This document shows positions 13,701 through 25,700 of a DNA stretch of 64,000 nucleotides, one piece after another. This stretch comes from Hermodice carunculata (lineage: Eukaryota; Annelida; Polychaeta; Eunicida; Amphinomidae). Each line of letters starts with the position of its first letter. Position 1 is the first letter of the stretch. The notes beneath the pieces are model-generated. The model ran no database searches. It had not been told where the DNA came from and worked only from the letters and a program-made list of their open reading frames with translations. A program made the position numbers and the translations under genes. The stretch is from contig OZ026615.1 of assembly GCA_964020975.1 (NCBI GenBank), positions 82,012,662-82,076,661 on the forward strand, given 5' to 3'.

Positions 13701-16700
13701 TGATCCTCAGTGAGCTGCAGCACTCTGCAATGCATGGTCTTTTACAACAGAAGTAAAAACTTGTTGAGAACTTTCAGGTTTACAAGAGCTAAACTAGTTT
13801 CTTGTGGTAATGGAATGGATGCACCACATTTGCTTGGTAACAGATTATATGCACTAGGTTTATGAGTTTCTGAAAAAGATGACTTGACTTTTCTGGTATC
13901 ACAAGGACAACATAGATTTTCAATACCATTTATATAAAAACCCGCCGGTACTTTTGGACCTCTATCCACTATTGGGGCACCCTTCTACCCTTACCTCCAT
14001 CTTTCACTCAGCAGGGGCACTTGCATGTCCTACTGGTCCTGCCACTTAATTCATGGCCTGGGGGCAATTTCAGTGTCTCATACAAAATCCCTATTCTGGG
14101 GCCCACTGCCAACAATAACTGGGAATTTTGAAAAGGTTGTATTTACATTTTTAGGTAATGCTCACACTGGAAAAGTCCCATTATATATTTTACATTACAT
14201 TCATTCATCAAATTTATCTTCTGTAACCACTAATCACATATATATTTTGGATCCTATCTATTCAAAATATCAAAACAGGACTAACCCACAATGGCTTCCA
14301 TTTTGAAAATTGTAGCTTCTGCCTCCAATGGTTTGTAAATGAGAATAGTAGTATTCCGACAATCTTTTTTTTGGGGGGGGGGGGGAGGGGGGAGTTATAA
14401 TATATGAAACCAAAAGTATATATTTTGCAAACATTTCAGAGCATTAATAATGATATGATATATGCTGTGGCCAGGATTCACTTTGATATCCAAATCAACT
14501 GTATTTTTGTGTGACTGTCCCACATTTGCAACATGTTCAAAATGGTGCATGACTTGCCGGCTTGAGATATCGTGTTGCACTTGGATTTGTAACTGACAAT
14601 GATAACAGCTTCAGACACAACCCAGCAGGCAAATTAAAGTTAAGATAGGAAGTCACGTTTCAAAAGCACTTTAACAACCATTTGCTCTGGTAACTTGGAG
14701 AAAGGACACCTGCAAACGAGTGAAATATTAGGAACGATCACTGAACAACCGTGGGTATGCTGTCTCACTGAACAAGCATGGCTATGCAGCTAGTCCATAC
14801 TCAGCCTATGCCTTTTCCCTGGACCAATTTAACCCTCCATCCAGACAAATTGAAATAAAAAGCTGTGTTTTGAGTTGACTTTCCTGCAAACTAATGGCTA
14901 CTTTCTCAATAATATCTTTCAGCCAGGGTCTAGCAACTTTTTTTTAAGGAAAGGGCAGCTTTAACTTTTTTTTTTATTAGTGTATCTTAAAAAGGTCAGC
15001 ACTTGGTCCTTTTCAGTGGGGTCAGTTGGGTTATGGGAACCACACATATATTTTTGTTAGGCCTTAGGTAACTTGGACATTTGTTGAAACATGTTTAAAA
15101 TGGATGTTCCTTCCCCTTTTATATATTACCTCCTTTGACATCATTTTAATTTGTTACCTGGGCACAGTCAAAGGCACTTGTATCATTGAAAGATAGGACT
15201 TGGATTCAGATGGCACTGGGCAGGATGACCTCACTTTCTATGGTATTGTAGGGAAGGACCTGGATTTACAGGGTAATGCCAAGAAGTACTTGGATTTATA
15301 TGGCAATCACAAGTGATGATCCATATTTACAAAGTACTACAAAGGATTACATGGATTTCAACATAATTTACACAGTACTGACAGGAATGAGCTTGATTTA
15401 CGTGGTGCTACATGGAATGACCTTGATTTACATGGTACTACATGGAATGACCTTGATTTACATGGTACTACATGGAATGAGCTTGATTTACGTGGTACTA
15501 CATGGAATGAGCTTGATTTATGTGGTACTACATGGAATGACCTTGATTTACATGGTACTACATGGAATGACCTTGATTTTTATATATATATATCATGGGA
15601 TATCTGGATTTACAAGGTATCATAAGGGATGATCTATAGTTACATGGTACTGCAAGGAATGACATGGATTAACATGGTACATTTCCTTCATACCTTGAGT
15701 AGTGTATGACTTGGAGCAAAGGATACAGCACACAGACACATGATGAACACCACGTGGCTTGTCCACTCTTTATGTGGGTTGTCAGTGGACTGGCGAATCA
15801 GTTGGCAGTAGATCTCATCTCTAAGTTCAACTCGCTCGATACCATATGACACGATGCCACGCAGTGCTACGTTGGCCAGGTCTGCCTTGAGCTCTCCCTT
15901 CATGTACTTGCATATGTCCTGCAAAGTTGAGTGTGTCTTTAAAGAGACTACATGTATGTAGACTGAACATATGTCTTGGATAAAACTTACAGGTACAGGT
16001 TTACTTTGTTTTGGATAAGACTTTGTACAGATTGAGTTTGTCACATGTTAGACTTTATACAGATTTACACAACTCAAGCTTCTACGTGACATTCAGAGAA
16101 GACAGGTGGAGGAATTAGATCACAGGCCAATAGTGAATTGACCAACCTCAAATATTGTTATGGGACAGATTATGCTGGTTTCAACAAAGCCAAAAGCCTG
16201 CTGGGATCACATGTCGGCAAAAATAAAAGTGAAATAGTCATCAAGCAACAGAGAAAACTTTCTAGCCTTCTAGAGGAGAAGACTAAGTTTGATAATGCAG
16301 ATACTGATGAACCTTTTCTCCATAATAGGGCGCAATGGAACAGCCCGTCTCCGATGCGGTCCCGGGCACCTTTCCCTCGAGAGAGGCGCCGAAACACTCA
16401 ACCGACAGACCAAAGAGCGCATTCAGGTCCAGGATGATCAAGAGATTGACCCAACCACAGAGGACCGAGAGACCAATCCTCCCAGAGGTAGGACCAGAAT
16501 CAGGGTCCCCCACAATGCACTTACAAACATCAGAGGAGCAGGTCGTCATGTTCAACATGTCCACAGAACCAAAATCGACAATACAACAATTATCGCTCAC
16601 TGAAAGCCAGATGGATGCGCTTACAAGCCTTCTCCAGTCACTGACCAAGTCACGGTCAGGACAACAGGAACAAGGGGTACTGCAAGAAACCCCGATACTA

Positions 16701-19700
16701 CGGAAAGAGGCGCTACTAACTCAGAATGAAAACTATTCTCGTTGTGTTTCTAGTTCAAGTTGTGTCATGGGTTGTGATTTATTGGATATTTTACCCACGT
16801 TACATTCAGACTGCAGCAAATATTTTCATTTTGAACACTTGGTTGGACATGATGAGGCCTTCTATACAGGAGCCACCAATGTTTTGCCAGTGGAATCATC
16901 CCTGGAAATCAGACCTGACCCACATGTGACAGGCATTCATTACTTAGTGGACTTCCCACAGGTGAGTACTTCCAACCTACATTCTAATTCTCATACCAAT
17001 GAAATAGAATCCTTATATTCATCTTGTAAAAACAACTTGAATAGTGCTAGGATGAACAATGATATACTCATCCCAGAAAATATGGTTGTAAATCTTTCAG
17101 ATCATTCCCTTTCAGAGGTACAAAAAGATTATTAAGCAAAGGTTTGTCCTTTTGCCCCACCCCAAGGGAACCTGATATGGGAAAAATTTTACATGATACT
17201 GAAAGATTTTTCAAACAAATGAAACTCAAAGCTTAATTTGAGAGTGAAAGGCAGAGTCATACTAGGGCAGACCAACCCCACTATGATGATCAGCAGTCCA
17301 ATGAAAACACTTTACCGACAATTGCTCCCTTCCAACATAGGGAATTCAAAGCACCTAGCACCTTCACCCCAAGTGAGATGCAATTAAGAGATCCTAATTT
17401 AGAAGCTTTTTGTCATACAGTGAAGTTTGAACTAGTACAACACCGCCCTCGCCAACCACGTGTTGACAATCTTTCATAGCAAGAGTGCCAAGGGTTACAT
17501 CAATTAATGAATAACCCAGATATAGTGATCAAAAAAGCAGAGAAGGGCTCTGCAGTGGTCATTCAGAATACAATTGTTTACATCATTGAGGCCCACAACC
17601 AGCTTTCAGACACTAACTACTATAGGTAGGTGGAAGCCGACCTAACTTCCATCCACAATGACAAAGTGAAGCTTGCTATACAAAAATTGTTAGAAAACAA
17701 TTCTATCACCAAGGAAACAGCTGAATTTCTTTTCATCAAGGAACCTAGAGTACCTTGCTTTTATACTCTACCCAAGATTCACAAGGGTACATTACCCCAA
17801 CCAGGGTACCCCATTCTAAGTGCAAATGAATGCCCAACGGAAAGAATCTCTGGTTTTGTAGATTTTTTCTTGAGGCCTCTGGTACCCAACATCAAAAGCT
17901 ACATCAAAGACACTATCGATTTTATAAATAAAATCGAATCTCTACCAACTGTGCCAGAGAACACTCATCTGGTAACTTTAGATGTGAAAGCTTTATACAC
18001 AAATTTCCCTATAGAGGAAGGCCTGCGCAGTGCAGCACAGGCCCTGCTACACAATAGGGAACTCAATAGCAAGACAGAAGTTTCTGTACTCATAAAGTTA
18101 TTACGGATTGTATTAACTTGTAACAACTTTGAGTTCAATGGTGAGCATTATCTACAGACCAATGGCACAGCTATATGAACAAAGGTTGCTCCCTCTCTAG
18201 CTAACCTATATATTGATGATTTAGAAACCAAGAAACTCTTGGTATACCCACTACAACCATTGGTTTGGTGGTGTTTTATAGATGACATTTTTGCCACATG
18301 TAGTTTTGGGGAGATAGAACTTCCAAGATTTCATAGCACACCTGAACTCCTGTTACCTAACGATCAAATTCTCAGCCACCATATCAAGGACTGAGGTATG
18401 TTTCTTGGACACAACAGTAAGGTTGATGGATGGAAACAAAGTGTACGCCACCCTGTACACAAAGCCAATTGCTACTCATACCTACCTACACTTTGATTCA
18501 GCACACCCGAATCATTGTAAAACCAGCGGGCCTTACAGCCAGTTACTAAGGGTCAAGCGAATTTGCCACAAGGAAGAGGATTTTGAGGCAAATGCCATCA
18601 AAATCTTGAGGTACTATGAATTAAGAGGCTACAGGCACCTCCTTCATACTGCCCTCTCAAAAGTCAGGGAAACAGACAAACAGTCTCCCCTGACCCCAAC
18701 AAATGATCATGATGATCCTGTCCCCATGCAGGAAAGTAGCAAACTTTTCCTCATCACTGATTTCAACCCAGCCCCCACACCACTCAAGCTTATTATACAA
18801 TGCAACTGGGCAACAATACAGGCCTCTAGAAATGCCCAATGCCCAGGTGATAAACAAATCATCCTAGGTTTCAGGAGATCAAAAAATCTGAAAGATTTCC
18901 TAACACGTTCCAGATTCAGGTACCCGAGAGTAGGGCAAGTGGCCTCCATATCAGGAGTCACAGAGCTCAACCCATGTGACACCAAGACATGTCGATATTG
19001 CCCCAAGCTAGATGTGTCTGGGACAGTCAAGAGTACAGTAACAGGTTGTACATATAGTACACCAAGAGGAGGTACCTGCAAGCACAACAACCTAGTCTAT
19101 CTCACCACTTGTTTGCATTGCAACAGGCAGTATGTAGGGCAAACAAAGTGCCCCCTGATGGACAGGTTAAGAGAGCATTTTTATTACATCAAGAACAAAG
19201 ATGTAACTCAACCATTGGGCAGACACTTCAGTCCACCTCACAGTGGCATCCATGTAAGGATCCAAATACTGAACACATAAGAACACCACCTGACATAACA
19301 TGTCTCGAACAGAGACACTCAGACTAGAGAGGGAAAATCAGTGGATCCATCAACTATGCACCACAAAACTGTTTGGCCTCAATGTGATGGGTAGATATTG
19401 TCTCTTACCGAGTCTTATGCCAAATTTTTAGTTCTATCCCTATCTACCCACACGACATAGTGCACAACTGACCTGTTTGCACAGAAAACACTTTGAAGCT
19501 TTTCCATGATATTAATTAATAATAGCCACAATTGATGGACATAATCCTCTATCTGACAGCAGTGCTGCTGATATTTAGGCATAGGGTTGACCCCCAGGGT
19601 CAAACCAGTCGTCAATCAGAATGGATACCTCAAACCTTGCATGACATGACATAGCTAATGCACGCCACTCTAACCTGCCAAGACGGCAGTTAGACTGGTA

Positions 19701-22700
19701 GATCAGTTTGACACCTAGGCGCTATATTTTTGACGTTGCCTCACAACCTGTAGCACCGTTACCCCCTCGCTATATAAGCAACCCACATAAAAGTGTTTTC
19801 AAATGTCCCCTGACGAGTTCACAGAGAACGAAACCGGTCGGGACTTTGCTGCTATAGGCATCCCTCCCCACTGGTCTCGCCTAGTATTTTCTCATTTATA
19901 CAGACTGAGTTTGTATTGGATAAAACTTCATACAGATTTTCTTTTCTTTGCCTCAAATGATTTGTTACTCTTTAATTAACCACTGAGGATTTCCGAAGAG
20001 GGTGAAACCAGTCCGGCCTACACACAGTGTCTGCAAATGAACAGACATTTCCATCCCCACACACTTGCTCAGTCGTTTTATTTAGATTTAGTTTGTCTTG
20101 AATAAAAATCCATACAGATATAGCTTTTCTTGGATATGACTTTATACAGATCAAGTTTCTCTTGGATAAGGCTTTATACAGATTGAGTTTGTCTTGAATA
20201 AAGTTTTATACACACTTTACTTCTAACTGCAAGGAACTATATTTTGTTGATGACAAAAAATATAGAGTGAGTTCACAAGTATATTATTTTACCTTTAATT
20301 TGAAAATATATGGCCGCCATAGCACTAAACTGTTAATTAAAATTAAGTACTTCCAGTGGCTACATGTACATGTACATGACATTGAACCATAGACTGGAAT
20401 GACGTCTTCATGCTCAGGGCATGATATATCAATGTCCATATGACATGAAACCACATGGCTTACTGCAGCTGCACAAACAGCAATGAACCACATGAACATG
20501 GCATATGATGTTGATATGACAAACTAAATGGCTTGCTGTGGCTACATGCCACTGAACCACACTTGTATATGGCATATGTCCATATGACATTGAACTATAT
20601 GACTTCCAATGGCTACAACCTGGTGTTTAACCACATGGCCTATGGCAGTTACAACACAAGTATAAGGCCTGTGGTGCCACATTGCATTTAATCATATGAC
20701 ATGGTGGCAGCAATATAGAGTTTAACCATATGGCTATGGTGACTATAACATGTTTAACCACATGGCTTTTTAGGGGCTACAGTTGTATGACCATATATAT
20801 GGCTTGTGGTGAGTAAATGTATATCATGGTGCTAAGCTGCATGGTTTGTGGTGCCAGGTGTATGACCTGTAAAATAAAGGCTTATTATGGCTTTCTATTC
20901 TAAATTCTGTTTAGAAAAACGTTCCATGCAATATGGGAATGTGCAGTACTATGTGAGTATCGAGAATTGGTGATTAACCAAAAACACATGGCCTTGTGCC
21001 TGAGACAGACACCTGGACAGTACATTTTTAAGGAGGTGTTGAGCAGCCAGGCCCAGGCAACAGGCCTTGGAGATGGACTCACCTTGAATGTTGAGCAGGC
21101 TATTGCACAGTTCTCTGAGTTCTGCAGGCGGATATGGGAAGTGGCAATGCAGGCAGTTTTGGAAAACTTTAGCATGTCTTGCATAGTTGGCAGTTCCTGT
21201 CGGGCATAAAGGAGAGACCTCAATATACAAGGACTGACAGACTACAAGCTTCCCATATGCAGACTTATTTCTATTTCTAATCACTTGTTTCCCTTTTCAT
21301 GGTATGTAGATTAACACATTAATGCAGATTACACTACTATTATGTCCATAATTTACTTTGGTGGTGCCACTCACAGAACTGAGCACCAATATATATAATA
21401 GTTGGACGATATTGTTCTCTGTCAATTTAAAAATACTAAACAAATAAATAAAAAAGAAGTAATTACATGTATACTCAATTATACAATAATGATCTATTAA
21501 GCCCAAGTGGGAAATTTTATATGATCTAGCTTGCCATGAATTACGTGATCTGCAATCCAAATTTGACACAGGAATGATACCATGCAGCATAATAAACCCA
21601 TAAAATGAAGAAATTGCTGTAAAACTGCAATATGGATGGTCAGTGTGGGTAAACAAAGCTATCAAATATGATGAAATTAACATTCCAAAATCCCGGTCAG
21701 ACACAGAGTGAAGCCCACTAATATTGAAATCTCCAGCAGCACTGAAGCTAGTTCCCTGATCTACTGCACGACTGCACCTGGTTTCCTCATCTACTGCCAG
21801 AGTAATCCTGGCGTCTTGATGTACAAACTGCATTCCAGGCACTCCATAAAACCTGTGCTGCAAAACCATTCCTAGGTGTTGCTTAATAGTTGTCTTTCAA
21901 AACAGGTGGTCTTCCCTTGAAATTTAAATACTATTGTTGCTTCAGTAGAATATCACAGAAAGTGGTCTTAAAAGAGCAGTGATGTCATAATACAGCAGGT
22001 TAAGTGTTGCAGATTATAACGACTTACGGTGGATTGATGCACAGGGATTTGCATCAGAAAAATAAAAATGTGTCAATAATAATTATCGTTGTTTGTCTTG
22101 CTCTCTGATGGAGGGTGCCCACAGTCCGGCCCCCTCCATCAGAGAGCAACACAAACACCACAAATATTGACACGTTTATTTTACTGATGCAAATCCCTAT
22201 GGATTGATGCAGATCATATTGCAATGACTTACAGTGGATTTTTTGCAGATTACAACATGACTCAGAGTGAGTTACTTGTTGCAAATTATAACATGATTTA
22301 CAGTTGGTTAATTGTTGCAGATTATAACGACTTAGTAGGTTCACATTTACTATTTACAGCATGACTTACAATGGGTTGATAATACAACGTATATATAGTG
22401 ACCTGATCACTGCAAACTGTCCCCTGATTTTTAGGCAGTAAATTCCAGAAGATTTTGACCACTAAAACAGATTTTGTTGCTGATTAAATCATAGTTATAA
22501 AACAAGAGGGCTGTGTGAATAGCCCATGCTCAGCTGACCTATACATTCATCACACTTGCAGCTCTGTGAACTTGGGATAGGATCAAGGTCACCTGAGTAA
22601 ATCTGACCTTTATAGAAGAACACTAACATGTGCAACATCAAGATCTCAGTTCAAGTAGTTCTCAAGTTTTACTGAAGAGTAAAATTCATGTATGTTGCAG

Positions 22701-25700
22701 TGTGACCCCATAAACGAGGTCAAAGTCACTCATGGACTGTCTAAGCATGACCTTCATAGAGAAACAACATGTGAAACATCAAGGTCCTAACTCAAAACGG
22801 ATCGCAAGTTATCAAGTGAACAGCAAATTTCGTGTCAGTTGTCCTGTGACCTTGGGAATGAGGTCAAGGTCCAAACATCACTGGAGCATGACCATTTGCA
22901 CAAAATAGGTAGACACTTATAAAAAGTACATATCTACTAAGTTTGGCACAGATCTGGCCAAAATTATTTAAGTTATAGCCATTACAAGAAACTCCCATGT
23001 TAAACTTTGCTATTTAAAACTTCTTTAATGAGTTTTGAAAAAAATCATAAAAAATCCAAAAATCACTGGAGGATGACCATTTGAATAAACTTGGTAGAAA
23101 CTCACCCAATGTACATTGCCACCAAGTTTGAAGTAAATCTGACAGACAGTTTTTTTTCAGAGAAGTCCAAAATGTGAACTAGAACAGACTGATTTTCCAA
23201 CATAAAATCAAATGCCTCCTCATGCGCCTTTACTATTGTCACCCTTATTTTTATGAATAGAATTGCAGTGCCACCTGGTGAACCAATTCAGAACTAAGAG
23301 TCCCTGGGAGTGTCCCTGCGCAATATCAAAGCAATTGGGTGAGCAGTTTCTGGGAAGAAGATTTTTTAAGATTTGCCCCCCAAAAAGAACAAAAAAATTC
23401 ATTAAAAAAATCCAAAAACCAGTGGAACGTGACCATATGAACAAACTTTGTAGACACCTACCCAAGGCACATCCCCACCAAGTTTGAAGTGAATCTGGCT
23501 GATGCTTTGTGAGAAGAAGGTCAAAAATGTGAATTGTGGACGACGGAAGGACTGACAGACACTGGATGGCTAGCCATAACATAAGCTCAGCTGACTGACA
23601 AGTCAGTTGAGCTAAAATTAGGTTGTTGCTGAATGTAAAATCCCTTTTGATGTGTCAATTGCATAATCGGATATAATTTATACTGGTCTGTGTGTTGTAA
23701 ACTATACCATGACTTGCAGTGAGTTAACTTTTGGAGTTTACGGGAGTTATATGCACTGGGTTAATCATTCTGGATTATAATGAGTTATATTGGGTTAATC
23801 ATAGCGCATCATAGCATGACACATAAGAGCTCACTATTGCAAATAACGACATGACAGCTTGGAACAGGTTAACTGTTGGTCATTACTCTATGACTGGGTG
23901 CAGAGTCCCAGCACATATCATTTTGCAGTCACTGTCTTTATAACCAGGCTGTATGACACCTCACATATCTTCCTAGTTTTATGATTACTGTTGATTGCTT
24001 TATTCTTGCCTGTTTAAATTTTCATGGTTTTTGGATTTTTTACCTTTCACTGTTGTTTTAATTTCACTATTTTGGACATAATTTGGATTCAAACAATGTT
24101 AAAATACTATTTCACTGTGTTTTCATTTTCAGAGTTTTGTGACATTGATGAAATACCGTAAGTGAAATTAAAGGAATTTACAGTAACTCCAACACAGCAT
24201 CTTGGCAAGACTGACACTTGCAGTCACAAATAGTGGAACATCACAGTAAAACCAGCTATTAGTAGTTCTTCTTCAAACAATGGCAACAACAAAACAGGCA
24301 ACCTTAACTACTCTGGTCTTATCCTGCTGTTACTAGCTTTTGTTATTGATGGTCCACCCAATGGGGGGAGGGGGGGGGCCTTTCAGTTTTCAGGTTGTCC
24401 GTCCGTCTCAAGTCAGGAGTGAAATTTGTTTCTTCACATTGGTATTGGAAGATGAATGTTGATGCATGCTTTGGTAACTCTGGAATCTCTTTGCTGTCAT
24501 TATTGGGTTTGATATTTATGAATATGGGTCATGTTTTTCTACATAAGTGTATCATACTAGAGGCGTCCGTCCAGATTTTCTGTCTTGATATGCACATTCT
24601 CATTACCACGATATCTACAGACTGTATTTTGCTCAAATTTGGCAATATGCTTGTTTTATCAGGCAAGATGAACTGATAAGATTTTGGTGTCACCATGACT
24701 TAATTTGAGCAAATGGCAGCCTAACTACATGTTCGTTAGGGCTCTTTACCACAGTATATCCAGAACGCTCCAATGTATTTTGCTCAAATTTGGCAGGATG
24801 CTTATTTAGCATGCCAAAATGATCTGATTAGATTTTGGTGTCACCATGACCTAATTTGACCAAATGGCACCATTTTTTCCAGGCAGACCCTTTAGACAAA
24901 GCTTTGCATTGAAGGTATGTTGAGTTTGTTTTTCATTCCGTTCTTTTTACAATTCCCTCATCAAAACACAAAACTGACCAGCAGATGGTTCAATATTTTT
25001 GTGAAGTTTTGAAAATTACAACTTTTTACAATGACTCTCATCAACAAACTTTTCCTGAAGTTTGGATGATGTTACATGTACATGCACATTTACAAAAACA
25101 AAGCTATGGTATAAGGTTTTTCATCAGGATAATAGCTAATCCTATACATAGGAAAGGATACATACATAAAGAATTACATACAAGCCGGTAACTCATGGCC
25201 ACTGAGAGCGGTGTGATCCACATTACCTGGTTCAGCTGTACAGTGAGGGTTAACCCCAACAGGGAGCATTAATCCATATCAAATCATAGGTTGTTGTACG
25301 ATTTTTTTAAAATGATTTGTTTATAAATGAGAGAGGAAGGATAACTGAAAATTTTAGCTCTGAATGTCCATGCAGACCACAGACCAACAAAATGCATAAC
25401 TTAACAAATTTTTGAAAAAAAAAGATTGTTAGAAATCTTTCATAAAACTACAAGACAACAAATCAAAGGCATATACACTTTGCAGCACAAAAGGAAATCA
25501 AAATATACATTTTGGTAAGTGTGCTAGAAAATATGTGAGTGGTTAAATCAGTAAGATTTTGTGGACACTTTTTAGCCAACACAACTTTCCCCCCCGTAAA
25601 TATTTGCAACAGTGTCTATGGACAGATATGGTGACCAAAAGAACCAGACATAAGGCAAATAGCCTCTTGTCTTTTTTCCACAGTAGCCACTCCTTTATGC

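Larger units (their letters stand above)
16085..19900 (+). mobile_element. Penelope-like element with GIY-YIG, decayed
   Basis: About 3.8 kb on the plus strand, antisense to the host gene, within the intron between MyTH4 exons 1 and 2. Order: an N-terminal region, a PLE-type reverse transcriptase, a linker with paired cysteines, a GIY-YIG endonuclease and a 3' region with a hammerhead ribozyme. Family and order are those of canonical Penelope-like elements (Poseidon/Neptune/Penelope type). The coding region is broken in roughly five places, so it is a fossil, but protein motifs remain easy to read, suggesting moderate age. The flanking minisatellite marks both boundaries. Confidence 0.9.

Noticed and set aside
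21297-21869. 190-codon minus-strand open frame
   Set aside because: No motif, low-complexity hydrophobic end and no splice signals that fit the gene; likely chance in AT-rich DNA.
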